A DNA stretch of 64,000 nt from Poecilobothrus nobilitatus (Eukaryota; Arthropoda; Insecta; Diptera; Dolichopodidae), in assembly GCA_947095535.1 (NCBI GenBank), contig OX352774.1:34550496-34614495 (forward strand). The letters run 5' to 3'. Positions 37,001-48,925 of this stretch are shown one piece after another. Under the pieces are notes generated by a model. That model searched no databases, had not been told where the DNA came from, and saw only the letters and a list, made by a program, of their open reading frames with translations. The position numbers and the translations under genes are program-made. The stretch's first letter is position 1. The number at the start of each line of letters is the position of its first letter.

Positions 37001-40000
37001 ATGTATATTATCGGCTTAAAGTTTCAAATTTCTTCATCACAAAACCCCTTTTGATACACCTTATGTTGTATAAAATTATAAACTAGCCAAGATTATTATA
37101 ATATATCATTATTAGAAATTTCATCTTACAATGAATGAAACTTAATAAATATTTTATTTTAAAAATTCTAAGCTACTATTTAGAGGCAAAAAAAAAAAAA
37201 AATGGCTTGAAGGGAATAATAAAGTTCTTTTAAATATTCACGTTGTTTCATTTACAAAATACATTAAACATTTTTTTGTACATAAAAAAAACTTAAGTCG
37301 AATTTTTTAAATATTGATTCAAATTATAAGAATTTATTTTTTTAATAAGTCGCGTTAAAAGCAATTTTTGTCCTACTCGTATATAGGTACATCTTTTAAT
37401 CAAAAGTCAGAACAAATCCATTTAAGCTTTTAAATTAATTTTAATTTTTGCAATTATCTAAAACATTCCTTATTTTCTAATATTATAAAATAAATTGAAG
37501 TACTATCACTAATGTTCATGGGTACAGAGATTATTTTAGGCCTGGTTTTCATTTCTTATAATGCCTGCTTTATAAAATTTTAGTACGAATTCAAATAATA
37601 AATGTTTATTATGTTTAAATCTAGACAAAAAACCATCTAATTACATACTAAAATTATTTTTTTTATATTAAGTTTATAAATTAAGTTTAAAAAATAATTA
37701 TATATACATATTATAAACATTTAAAATCTAGATTTTAATATATTATGAATATTATTATTTATTATGATTAAAATATAAGTTAATAGTTTTTATTTTACCA
37801 TTTTAAATATTTGCATATATTTAGGCGAAATTAAATTATAGTACATTTTTGTAATTTACTTCTTTTTCATTGATTATTACAATATACAATTATACCAAAA
37901 TATATTAGTAAGTTTTGTAAAAAATAAAAATAAAAAAAAAAAAAACAAAAACTCACCTGACAATTATATTCAACATCAGCATAAAAACCTACAGGCCGAT
38001 GAGTGCAATCAAATGAAAATGTGATATTATCTAAATTTGTCCATTCTTTTGTTTTATGATTTTGAAATACTGGACTGCTTATATTGGGTAGTGTTAAAGC
38101 TGGAAATAATTTCATTTTTGTTTTACATTAAAATTAAATTAAAAAAAAAAATTATTTTTAAGTTAGAAATTGCACTAATATAAGAAAAATATAAATTTTT
38201 AAGATCTTATAAGGTATGATATAAACAATTTATTTTCGAATAATAATTACATAAAGTAAACATTTGTTCAACAACTTTGAAGATATAATCTACCATCATA
38301 TAGAACATCATAGAATAATCCAACAACATATTCTTGAACACAAAAATAAGATTTAGGTAATATAATTCAAAAGTCTATTCTCTTCTATACCAGTGATATC
38401 TCTTTTCTTCTATATTTGTGAAACATAGAGAGTTACAGAAAATAAGAACCAAAAAATATTCTAGCATTCATTAACCATAGTGACTTCATTATATCTTAAA
38501 AATAAGTTGGCCATCAACTATTTTGGAAAAAAAGTGGTCATTATGAATGAACCAAAAGATGGATAAATTCGATAATGAAAATGGAGTGGATTGGACATGT
38601 GGTTTTGAATGAAATCCTGAAAGAGGATCACGAGTGAAAAAACATAGAAGAGCGTGGCGAGTAACAATCGAAAAAATTTATTATCGTTATACAAATTTCA
38701 GTGAAAGCTGAATTATGCCATCATGGGATATGAAGTAAATAGAGTTGGTCAGTTAAAGTTCTTCGTTTCTATCTTTAAACAACTTTGAATGAAGGCATCA
38801 CACTTTCAAAACGTGTATCCATATTTGTATCAATGTACCCATTTGAACATGTATTTAGGTTACTGTATTTAGAATACTCAGATATTTTGATGTAATTAAG
38901 GGAAAGTTTCTCTAATATCCCAAAATATCAAATGGCAAGTATAAAATCGAAACTCTACTAAAATATGACTTTAAAAAAAATATTAACTATACGCTTCATT
39001 GGCTATGCAAAATAATTGCCAAATAATAATATACAATGTTTGTTTAATTCAATCCTAAAACATTTTCTTTAATTTTAATAAAAATTCCCTATTATATCTT
39101 TAATTTAAAACCAAATGAAAAAAATTCTTGGTATTTAAATTTAATTTTTAATTCTTATGAAACTAATTTAATTAGTACGAAAAAAAAAAAAAAAACAATT
39201 ATTAAATCCATGTGCCAATATTGTACCTAAAAAGTAAAAAAAAAAAAACAAGATAGGAGGCCAATATATAATTTTGATATGCTATTGAAATAATAATCAA
39301 TTTATTCATTCGTGTAAACAAATTGAATATTTTAACAGATTATAAAAAAAAAAAAAAAAAAAAAATATTTCACAATAATTGTTAAATATTTCAAAAATTC
39401 ATTTTAAATATTTCCTTCTTTTTACCATTAATTGCCTGTTATTATATTAATGTTAAGTCATTTTGTACGTTCTCTTCAATTATAAAAAAAAAAAAAAAAA
39501 AAAAGCCGGCATCACACAATTAAAAGTTTTTTTTTTTACATGCAAACAACCAAATTACATTAATATAACAAAAGAAAACAATTAATGGCACCAAAATATC
39601 AATTTTTTCAAAAAATTCAACATATTAAAAAAAAAAAAAAAAAAAAAATTCTTTAAATATCTGAATTGAAATTACCCTGACCAATTCTTAAATCAACCAG
39701 ATAAGTACAGAAACAATATTAAAAATTATTAATGGTAAGGTGGATTTTTTTTTTTTTTTTTTTTAAACTTGTATATTTCTTCTAAAAAAAAAAAAAAAAA
39801 AAAAAAATCATTCATATCAAACGTGTTAATAAAAAACAAAACCTAAACTCAACTCATAGTGTGATATGCAATCAAGGTTGTTCTGCAAACTCAAATTATA
39901 TATATTATATACCTATATATGTATTATATATATTTTTTTTTTTGTTTTTATTTTGAATTCTTTTACTTTATTTTATTTTATTTTTTTTTTTTTTTATTAA

Positions 40001-41832
40001 ATTAAATTAATATATAAAACAAAATTATCTGTAAAGGTTGTTTAAGAACACCATACTCATTAATATTGGTCAGTATCTACTAAATATACGATTCAATGGA
40101 ATTTCAAGGGCACTTCACTGTTATACAAACAGCAAAATAATAAAATAAAAAAAAAAAAATAAAAAAACTCCAAAAGGTAAGTTAACGCTTCCGCTCCGAT
40201 AATTTAAAAAAAAAAACACAAAATTCTTCTTTAAATTAACTTAAAATTAATAAACACTTTGTTCTATGAATAGTACAGGTGCCTATTACCTTTTTTTTTT
40301 TTTTTAAGTAATACACAATCCCTTACAACAAAATAATTGGATAAGAAAAAAACTGTAGATAAATTAAAATTACGAAACATGTTAATTTAGATTATCTTGT
40401 AGGTATCAGAATTAAAAAATTTGGTATATATAGATACTAGAGGAAATCAAACTGAACTAACCTGTTAAAGTTAAAAAAAAACATGTAAACCAAGATAAAA
40501 CAATTACTTTGTATCATATAGGTACAATATTTTTATAAATATGTAACATATACAAGAAATCAAGTGATAACTTGTAACTTGATAGAATGTTTTATATAGA
40601 GTTGTTAAAAATACTTATAAAATTAAGTAAATCTAACGAATAATGTAGGTGTTAATATTGATTAGTTATTAAATACGCTTTTGAAAATTTCTTTTTTTTT
40701 TATAATAAAATTTGGTTCATAATTATATGGAAATCATAAGGGCTGAAAATATAAAACATAAAATAACATAATTCTGAATTTAATGGAAATTTCGAGTTTA
40801 AATCAGGAGATGAAATCTTAAAAGCTGTAAAAATATATCTGTTTTGATTCCATCTTACAATTTTCTAATTTAAACAGTGATATGAGATACGAACAATGTC
40901 TTCCAAAATGTTCTTTCAAATCTTTTTACTTATCATATATACTATTTCTAAATTGGTTTTGTCAAAGTTTCCACATTCGGATCCAATAAACGAAACCGTA
41001 CATTTGTACTAAAGATTGTAACCTTAAGTTTGGTTTAAAAGGGAGTGTTTTTGGTTGGAGATCAATACGATTATGAAAAATAAAATGCAATTGCTCATCT
41101 GTAGTTGCTTTTTAACATACCGACCCCCTTAAAAATAAATATACAAACATCAAACAAATTTTTATTAAAACTTAAGTTTCATACACGTTTATAAATACTA
41201 GATGCCAAAAAATAGTTAAAATATTTCAATTTCGCATTCACACATTCACACTTATGACTTCTATTTATAAGAGATTTTCTAACTACTCTCTCTGGAAGAG
41301 GAGGGTCTAAGTCCCTCTGGAAGAGTAGTAGCGTCACTTCCTCTGGAAAAGAGGTTATATTTTTCGGCAAAGAGCAACACATTTACACAGTCAGTCAGAG
41401 AGCAACATACTGAGTAATTTCATACTAGACTATGATAGAGTTGATACACCTTCTTTTGTGTCACATTAAAGTTTACTTAAAAAATCCCGTTGCCAAGAAA
41501 AAATATCCACAAAATTTTCAATATCCCTTCTGTCTGAAAATTGATAATTGCTATAACTTAAATGGATGAATTTTAAAGAATTTAAAGAGATTTTATCAAA
41601 TACTAGAAAGTAACATTTTCAGTATTACCATGATAGGCAAATTATTTTGTTATATGGCTTGTACAAATTTCGAGTTTTTTTTTTTTTTTTTTGTTTCTAT
41701 TTTTATAAATCAACTTAAAACTTGATACAATTTATCAATTTATATATACCTAAAATATATATATATTGACTACTCACCTAGAATAATTGCACATATTAAT
41801 AAAAATTTATAAACGTTATCCATTGTGTACAT
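34081..41832 (-). CDS. Secreted single-domain chitin-binding protein (CPAP1 / peritrophin-like)
   Basis: Four exons: 41832-41778, 38099-37957, 34354-34232 and 34143-34081. The junctions are GTGAGT/CCAG, GTGAGT/ATAG and GTAACT/TCAG, and all phases agree, giving 127 residues. Residues 1-19 are a signal peptide (MDNVYKFLLICAIILA core; a second in-frame Met at codon 4 has the better ACACAATGG context). Residues about 49-105 form one type-2 chitin-binding (CBM14) domain split between exons 2 and 3: Cys spacing 14-5-10-12-7, with THRPVGFYADVEYNC, QIFHMC and RICDWDYNFNC. The tail WFYLNELTYATDAPEDEDY is acidic and ends in TAA. Known relatives are extracellular proteins of cuticle or tracheal chitin. 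Introns 1 and 2 are about 3.7 and 3.6 kb and full of repeats; intron 3 is 88 nt. Which CPAP1 orthologue it is cannot be told. Confidence 0.93.
34144..34231 (-). other. 88-nt last intron of the CPAP1 gene, open to read-through
   Basis: GTAACT donor and TTTCAG acceptor. The unspliced sequence stays open from the chitin-binding exon and would add an Asn-rich tail (NQNNHNNYNEYEEQLTP) before a TGA just inside the last exon. Splicing is preferred because the spliced frame yields the canonical FYLNE-type tail after the domain. Confidence 0.8.
34355..34965. other. CPAP1 intron 2, 3' part
   Basis: AT-rich intron sequence with one sharp GC-rich island, CGACCGACGCGCGACGCGCG (34879-34898). No exon was recognised. 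Confidence 0.5.
34966..35793 (-). mobile_element. hAT-like element with terminal inverted repeats, inside CPAP1 intron 2
   Basis: The left end CAGTGTTGTGATATTTG and the reverse complement of the right end, CAGTGTTGCGATATTGG, match at 15 of 17 positions. The 8-bp flanks ATTATAAC and ATCATAAT agree at 6 of 8. CAGNG-type ends with 8-bp duplications are the hAT superfamily pattern. The element is 828 bp, too short for a full transposase. It carries a spliceable frame (see 35354-35730) running in the same direction as the host gene. Confidence 0.6.
35354..35730 (-). pseudogene. Two-exon relic coding sequence in the hAT-like element
   Basis: An open stretch (35730-35557) is followed by a perfect GTAAGT donor, a 59-nt intron and an ACAG acceptor. 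The second open stretch (35497-35354) joins in phase and ends in TAA, giving about 105 codons. It reads ILASEKAIKTFLKNAEIF, NVRNLCEKYTSEFSFD and then LPRQSIALIENILKK, ending HLRHPYILDSNSH. There is no ATG in the frame. An upstream ATG frame (MPNNGIINLDFALCFLKIM, then ADSFW) runs into it only with a frame shift, so the gene looks broken at its start. I do not recognise the protein; a remnant of the element's own product or of a captured gene are both possible. Splice signals and phase argue against pure chance. Confidence 0.4.
36044..36955. mobile_element. 0.9-kb dispersed repeat with inverted ends and 142-bp internal units
   Basis: It begins with TTTTTATACCCTACAC and ends with GTGTAGGGTATAAATAAG, an inverted terminal motif, followed by a perfect 8-bp hairpin (ATAAGTCG/CGACTTAT) and TACTTGTTTTT. 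A GTCCGTCCGTCCGTCCGTAC block lies at about 36179-36198. Inside, a unit containing TTCGAAATTAATAAAGATAG repeats about four times at 36351, 36493, 36635 and 36771. The small open frames over it are repeat-derived (shared PPIQLPKPNTH / PHTTPKTEHAY pattern). No transposase. Confidence 0.75.
36956..37956. other. CPAP1 intron 2, 5' part
   Basis: AT-rich intron sequence adjoining exon 2. Nothing else recognised. Confidence 0.5.
38411..38765 (+). pseudogene. Non-LTR reverse transcriptase C-terminal fragment
   Basis: Plus-strand frames give YICET then RVTENK, ILKISWPSTI and MEWIGHVVLNEILKED, followed by a degraded SVKAELCHHGI segment. These match, in order, the YGCETW, RI--I-WP--ISN, W-WIGHVLR and E---AG--W blocks that end the protein of RTE-like elements. 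Stops and frameshifts are frequent (the Trp of CETW is a stop). It lies in CPAP1 intron 1, opposite to the gene. Confidence 0.8.
38766..41290. other. CPAP1 intron 1, repeat-poor part
   Basis: AT-rich, with several long A/T homopolymers (39345-39365, 39484-39504, 39627-39648 and 39785-39807). No exon or element recognised. Confidence 0.5.
41291..41356. repeat. Three-unit 25/26-bp minisatellite in CPAP1 intron 1
   Basis: TCTGGAAGAG recurs at 41291 and 41316, and as TCTGGAAAAG at 41342. Each is a small palindrome-like CTCT..AGAG core. The repeated GGAAGAG is not arranged like a heat-shock element. Confidence 0.6.
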
Positions 41833-41852
41833 ATTTTTAAATTTTTGTTTTC

Positions 41853-42797
41853 TAAAAAAAAATATTTTAATAAATCGTGTTTTTTTTTTTTTTTTGTTTT
41901 TCGTTGCAACAAATTTAATTCGTTTCTTCTTTTATTTTCTTTTTTCAATAAAAAAAATTAAAATGTCAAAATGATTTGAAGTGTTCCTTTAGTTTTTGTA
42001 TTTTTTTAATAATTTTAGTTGCAAATATTTAAGAGTATGTCACATAAACACACAAATTCTATTCTTTTTAAAGTTATGTTTTTTTTTTTGAAGGAAAAAT
42101 CAAACAAAAAAGAACAAAAATAAAAAAATAACAAAATGACGTTAAGAATGACACTTGCAGAATTCCATTGATGAAAATATTGACAATGTTTTTTTTTTGT
42201 TTCAAAGTTCCAAATATGAAGTGTTGTTGTTGTTGTTTTAATTGCAATTTTTGACAATTATCTGATTTTTTTTTTTAACTTCCTAAAATGAAAGGTGGAA
42301 GGAAGAAAAAAAAATTTCGTTTTATTTGCCTTTTTCTTTTTTATTTTGTTTCTTTTTTAGTACATTGCTAGTTGCTTCTCACGTCAATAATTCATATATT
42401 AATAAAGAAAAATGTTCCTTGTACAGTTTTTGACTTTTGAAATTGTTGTTCTTTGCTTAAATTAATCTGGAAAATAAAGAAAATGTATATATTATTAAAA
42501 ACATTTGAATAGTTTTATTAAATATAATGTAGTTTTTATGTTTGATAATTATTTAATAATTAATTAATGATATTTTTATACAGAAAAAAAAAATTACTAA
42601 AATAACTGTACACTAATCTTTAAAAGTATATTTTTGATCGTATGCATAAAACTGAACTTAAACCGTAATTTTTTAAATAAAAACTGCATCCGAACTCATA
42701 GCTTTTGTTTGAAAAAGTGATGTTTGAGTTTAAGCTCAGTTTTATGCATTCGAGCCTTTATTTGTTTAAAACTCAAAAGTCACAACCAAGACAAAAT
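41853..42797. other. Region upstream of the CPAP1 signal-peptide exon
   Basis: On the minus strand a T-rich AG acceptor (ATTTTTTTTTAG) ends about 20 nt before the start codon, so an untranslated first exon probably lies upstream. A (CAA)n-like run (AACAACAACAACAC) at about 42222-42238 would fit a 5' leader, but no promoter element was identified with confidence. Confidence 0.35.
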
Positions 42798-42978
42798 TTT
42801 TTTTTTTAGTTTATTCTTATGCCACATAAAATGTGACACATTACACAGCCTTTCTTTTTCAGGCGTGGCTGTTAATGTCGTAAGGGGGAATTATTCTTAA
42901 GGCGTGTGTGGGATTCGAACCCACACTCTCTCGATGTTTACAGCATATTTTATACGCTCTTACCCACTATGCTAATTG
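42798..42978 (-). mobile_element. tRNA-derived SINE, diverged copy
   Basis: Same family as 11370-11564: minus-strand AGCATAGTGGGTAAGAGCGT head, GGGTTCGAATCCCACA B box, body with ACAGCCACGCCTGAAA, and a poly(A) tail (T run at about 42797-42807). The first bases of the head are diverged or lost. No target-site duplication found. Confidence 0.8.
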
Positions 42979-45440
42979 AAAAATCACATTCTAAATAAAA
43001 AATATGCTTTTCTAATAAAAATTTATTCATATAGATATTTGTTTGGTTTGTAAATATAACCAAACCTCGATTTGCGTTGTTAATAATGACCAAGAAAATA
43101 TATTTGTTATTAGTATGAAATTTTTAAATTATTACATTTTTTATGTTTTATACAGCGATTTGTTTTTTTCTATTTTTGTTTTCATATAAATCACGCAAAG
43201 GAGCTACATGAAGTTCTTCTAGATAATATTGGGTTGTAATCAAACAAAATTTCCACTTCCAAACTTTAAGATCAAATCTTTAACACAAATGTGTAGTTTG
43301 TGTTTTGGAACTTACCCCAATGTGTGAAGGACCCTTGTGTAATGGTGTTTAGGAAACTTAAGCATATGCAGAATGTTGGAAGGATATTTATTAGAACTTA
43401 ATTTCTTGTTAATATTTTCGAAGATTTAAGAATTATAATTTTTAAAATATAAATAATAAAGTTTTATCTTTTTAGTATAACAATGAACTGCTTTAAATGA
43501 TCTTTTTTCAAATTGATTTTGTAATTTTCAGTAAGAATTTAGGTATAAAGAAATTAAAACAAAAATATTTTTGGTGTTGCTGGCTTTAATAATTTTTAGT
43601 TTTCAGTTTAACCAACAAAAAAAGAAGTTCCCACAAAAAGTGGCCGATCAAAAAATCAGTTTTTAACTAAACATTTGAAAATTTTACACTTATTACAGAA
43701 TCTTAGTTTAATTAAAACGCCTTAGTTTAATTAAAAATAAAAAGGATGTTAAGTTATCGGTGTTATCAAATCGTTATCCCTTATCGTTATCCCAAAAAAA
43801 AATATTATCCCTAAGCGACTTCTAACTTGAAATTCTATACACTATTCCCAATTCATATGATAACTACCGCATTATTATTACCTTTTAATGGCTATCAACA
43901 ACATATTGTTGAAAAAAAACAAAATCATGTACCAAAATAAGTTTTCTATAGGAATTAAAATAATAATGTGATCTAAAATTTTGTCTAAATCTAACAAAAA
44001 TTAATGATTTATAAAGTGGGCCGAAGTGGAAATAATACAGCCTGCCTTGCTTAGACGAAAATTCAAAACATCTTCTCTTAATCGCTGGTCTGCAAAATTG
44101 AAAAATCAAAATTAATTGTGTAATGAATTTTAATTCCAGACAATGGCGATTAAGTTACCAGCCTTTCTTTCGAAAGTCCTTCGAATCAAACTCCCGCTGG
44201 GTCATACAGATTAGTAAAATATAATGAAAATTTTTCTTATAAAATATAATTAGCATAATAAAAAGTATTTGTGTTTTGTAGTTTCCACAAAAGCTAGATC
44301 AATATAAACGATCTAGTGAAGCTAATGATTTCAAAAACTTAAGATTAAATATGAATAATAAATGATTTAGTAGATGCCTTATACTCCTTATAGGAGTGGC
44401 AAGAAAAGAATCATCTTAAATTAAACAAAATTAATTCTGCTAATTAAACTTATAAATACAGAAATAAAATCCGGATAATTATTAACCCAATTTAAAATAA
44501 TGATATCCATATCATAGTTATATTCACTATATTTATACAACTTAAATACTCAATAATACAATAAGTCCTATAATATATAACTGACAAAACAGAATAGAGT
44601 AGTAATAATAGAATGTTTATTAAAATAATATAAAGCCTTAATATTTAATCCAATAAATCAAGTCATTTTATTTTATTATTTACATTCATCTACTGTAAAA
44701 TAGGTAATAATAAACTTTTTTTTTTAAATTTTGATATTTAACTAAATCAGTAATTAAAGTGGTAAAAGTATTAAAATAATTAAATAATTATAGAAATAAA
44801 ACTGGCAATTAAAATAGTAAATATTAAATAGTAAATAATTAATTAAAATGCACCTAAAATAAAAAAAAAATAAATTAAAATTCCAAAACAAAATATAATT
44901 TTTGATTTCATGATTATCTAGCTCGGTTGAGTCTTCCTTAAATTGGTAAATATTAAAATTGATGAGTTTTTTTTTTTTTTTGTAATTTTTGATTTTATAT
45001 TACTTTTTTTCCAGTTCATTGTTTTCCTGTTTTTGTTTAAATAAAATTAATATACCTTTTCAAACTGTTTGTCTGTTTAAATTTTTCTTAAAAAGAAAAA
45101 AAACTTTTGTTATATTGAAATTATAATTTCTATTTCAATTTTAATAAAAAGCAAATAAAAACCGCGTTTTTCAATTAGCGATTAATAATCATGTTATATC
45201 ATCTTGAATACTCGACAACTCAGATCGCCCCCATTCATATTTATGATTGCCTCAATAGAATTATATTTCTTATATTTATAAAACGAGTGCCTCAGTCAAT
45301 CTATATTGCCTCATTTATTTATTTATTTATATTACTATTACATACATAAATGTAATGCAATATTATTGAACCATCGGCTACCAAGGCCATTATAGGTTTT
45401 TTTTTTATACTATTATTAAATTAAAGTATGTAAAGAAAAA
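42979..45440. other. AT-rich DNA, nothing recognised
   Basis: A 74-codon frame at 43885-44109 (minus) shows no known motif and no splice partners. Short GTTATC repeats occur near 43757-43795. Confidence 0.5.
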
Positions 45441-45525
45441 AACACTTACGACCTGTGTAGGGATCGAACCCACACCCCTTCGGTTAATACGCCACACGCC
45501 TACCTACTATTAGGCTACCTGCCTC
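45441..45525 (-). mobile_element. tRNA-derived SINE head, second subfamily
   Basis: On the minus strand GCCT...AGGC forms a D-arm-like stem (GCCTAATAGTAGGTAGGC). A T arm with a perfect B box follows (GTGGGTTCGATCCCTACAC). The 3' part AGGTCGTAAGTG matches the other SINEs. The 5' acceptor strand has no 3' partner, so it is not a functional tRNA. Confidence 0.7.
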
Positions 45526-47480
45526 ATTTATATAATAAGTACGTCATTGGAATTAATTAAAAATTAATTGCATATTTACAGGGGTAAGTTTTAGATTTTT
45601 TTAATAATCATTTTATTTTTAAACGTTTCTAACTAACCATTGTTATTTACATAACGACAAATTATTATTTTTGTTTTTTTTTTTTTTTTGTTTTTGTATA
45701 TATTTATCATCATTTATGCTTTAATGAATTTCCATTTCAATGAATTTAATAAAATTTCAATTATATATAAATTAAATTAGCATAACCATATCAAATAAAA
45801 GTATGTTATGTTAATGTAATGTTATGTTATTTTCTTTTGGTTATAGAGAAATACAATAGTATCCAAATTTAGTTAGCTTTTTTTTTTTCAATTGTAAAAA
45901 TTAAATGGAATAAAATATAATATACCAAAAGAAAAAGAAGGAATCATGCAATTGAAAAACAAAAATCAAATAAAAATAAAACTTTTTAACATCTTTCTAT
46001 GTTTTGTTTTTCCTACACAAAAACTAAAAAAAAAAAAGTAACAACAATAAAAATAAAAATAACGATCATTACATAACGAATAATTACAAACAGAAAATAT
46101 GTTTGAAAAAATTTTAATTTAAAATTCCATTAATTAGTTATTTTTTTTTTTTTTTTGATTTTGATTGTTTTTTTTTTTTTTTTGAAACATTAAAAAAATT
46201 CCAGTCATTTTCAACTCTAATAACCTCTTTAATTTTAATAACTCTGCTAAAAAACAAATTGCAGTAAAAAAAGAATATTGCAAAATCTTTACACTTATCC
46301 AAAAAAAAAAAAAAACAAAGAAAACAAAAAACAATTGGTGTTCATTTAGAAGTTAAAACAAAAAAAAAAATCATTTTTTTTATTCTATAGTAAATTTTTG
46401 GAATTCTTAAGTAGTTTAAAGTGTATTTGAAAAATTGAAAATTTCAAAATAGTGGAAGACCTACACATCAAACAAATCGTTTTCCAAAAAGACGTTTCAT
46501 TAAAAAAAAACATGTCTCGCATTCCTTTTACAAAAAACAAATTGAAATAATTAAACTTTGTATTGACAACAAAACAATTCATAAAATGCCACATAGCTAA
46601 GTACATAAATATAAATTTGTTTGGAGTGATTACATTTTGGGGAAAAACCTCTGAAAAAAGATATTCTTGTAACTTTTCTTTTGATAAGATGCACTCATCA
46701 CAAAAAGTAAATTATAATGCCTGTAAGTATGCAACTGGTTTAGTAATTAATTATTTATCTATAAACTTTTATAATTTAAAAATTGTTATTAATAACAACT
46801 AAAAACTTGTATAGTGTAAAATGTAATATAATTGATAAATATTGATACTACGCCGGAATAAATAGTAGTTAAAGAGTATTTAAAACAGAAGCAGGAAGAT
46901 AATTATTTGAATTTATTTTTATTGTTATTTTTATAAACAGGTTTAACGACCTCCGACTTTAGTGAGCTGAGAAAAACACCCGATTCAGATGAATTATTAA
47001 CAAATTTAGTCATCCTCGGTTCTCAATCCATAGAGAACTTCCGATCGTATTTTAATTGCGCAATAGATTAAGATATATGATTAGCAATCAATTTCTGGTC
47101 AAATGGAATTATAAGAAGCAATATTTCATTAAAAGAATCACAAAAACTTAACCTAAAAATTACTAAATCCCTATAAATTAGTAAAAGTATTATTTAAAAT
47201 GTGCTTTGTATGATGCATACCATAATAGAGGCTGATGCTTTAATAAATCAAATTTTGAGGCTAATCTCTTAAGGTACACACAATAAGGCCTATAATATTA
47301 TCCTAATATTTTTTTCTTTTTAATTTAGATTTTACAGATTTTATAATTATTTTTGTGACATTCAATTTTTTTTTTTATGGTCTTAACCGAAGCTTTATAA
47401 TCATTGTTATACAATATTAAATTAAAAACAAGTGTTTTCTTCAGTGTACAAAATCAAATAAAACAATATTGAAGTAACAA
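45526..47480. other. AT-rich DNA, nothing recognised
   Basis: A slightly less AT-biased patch at 46940-47060 has no recognisable frame. Confidence 0.45.
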
Positions 47481-47905
47481 AAAACTTTTGGAAGAATTTG
47501 TTTATTAATTTCGCTCTGTTCGTAACCTTTTAAGATTATACTCACGGATAATGGATAGGTATATCAAATTAATGTTGTAAAAAATTATCGAACAACTTTT
47601 TTTCATGTAGCCTCATTCATTACGTAGCTACACCTACACTCCGCATAAAGTAGCCTTTTATTTTCAATTGTTTATATGTCAAGTTCTGTTGAATATTTTT
47701 CCAATCTAAAAATGTCAAAATACAGAAAATTTTCTAAACTTTAAAAAATTAAATTATAATATAAAAAATTGTATATTCACTAGTTAAATTTATCGTTTTT
47801 TTTTTTTTTGATTTGTGGTATCGTGGTTTGGTTTATTTACCGTTAAAATAATATTATGGTTTATTCGTATTTCTGCAGCGCTTTTAATTAGAACTTTGAA
47901 GTTTT
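47481..47905 (+). mobile_element. Decayed member of the dispersed repeat family
   Basis: It contains TTATTAATTTCGCTCTGTTCG, TTTTTTCATGTAGCC followed by ACGTAGCTACACC, and CAGCGCTTTTAATTAGAACT, colinear with 23580-24000. It is truncated before the usual 3' end. Confidence 0.6.
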
Positions 47906-48925
47906 GATAAAAATTAAAAAAATTTTAATTCTTTGATATTTTTCTTTTTTTGCAAATTAATTTTTTAATTTATTTTAATTTTTTATTATTTACAATTATA
48001 AGTTATTTTACATAATCTTTACATCACTTACAGAATAAATTCCTATGATACGTTTTTCAATTGCAACAATAACTTTTTCAAAAAGTCATTCCTAAAGGGT
48101 TTATCTTTAAAATCATAAATTTAATTATATAAAAATAATCTTTCATTACAGATTAAAATTCAATAAAATTCAATAAGAGGGCAAATCATTTTTTTTATAT
48201 TTTGTTTTTATTTCATTTCCCTAATCTAAAAAACAATGACTAATAAAAAAAAACAAATATATAAAAACAATGAATAATTTACCAAAATCAAAAAAAAAAA
48301 TTATAAAATAAAAATATATTTGCAGGTGAATTACAGGTAACTCTTCATTTCTATATAGCTATTATGTCAGATTTTTATATAAAAATTATTTGATGGATAA
48401 CTGATAAATCTAAAATTATATCGTCAAAAAATTTGGATCTTTATCATTTTGATTGATGTTTAAGATATTTTCTTTTGCCAAAACATAGTAAAGTTTTGTA
48501 AATATTTTGAAAATACATATTATACTGGAAATTAATCAAACTTTGTAATATTATTTCAATATTTTTAATTTATTTTAAAGAGAATAAGTTTTATTATATA
48601 TTTGATTTAATTTGAGAGAAAATTTAGTAAAATTGAGTAGCGTCAATACATCAGTCAATACATCAGATATATGTTGACGCATTTGACGTAGTTGAAACTG
48701 TTAGCATTTCGCGTGTTACTGCTAAAGTTGACGCTGTAATTTGTTTTTTTTATTAATATATTACAATCTAGAAATATGCTCCTTTGTACTAAAAGTAGTT
48801 GTGACTATATGAGATGGGATAAGAATGGGAAAAATGCAGAAAAGCCGGAATTAGGAGGTAAGTGAATATTGAATCAGTTTAGTTTTTTTTTTTTCGAGGT
48901 AACTGGAAATAATTAAAAAATGCTG
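47906..48925. other. AT-rich DNA, nothing recognised
   Basis: A 12-bp direct repeat TCAATACATCAG occurs twice near 48643-48667. Confidence 0.5.

Noticed and set aside
37957..38115. Start codon MKLFP at the front of the chitin-binding exon
   Set aside because: The ATG lies in the intron just before the CCAG acceptor. Joining to the signal-peptide exon at 41778 restores the frame and a proper secretory start.
43885..44109. 74-codon minus-strand frame
   Set aside because: No motif, no in-phase neighbours, and a composition expected of AT-rich non-coding DNA.
45441..45525. Functional tRNA gene
   Set aside because: The D arm and T arm are good, but the acceptor stem has no 3' partner and the tail matches the SINE body.
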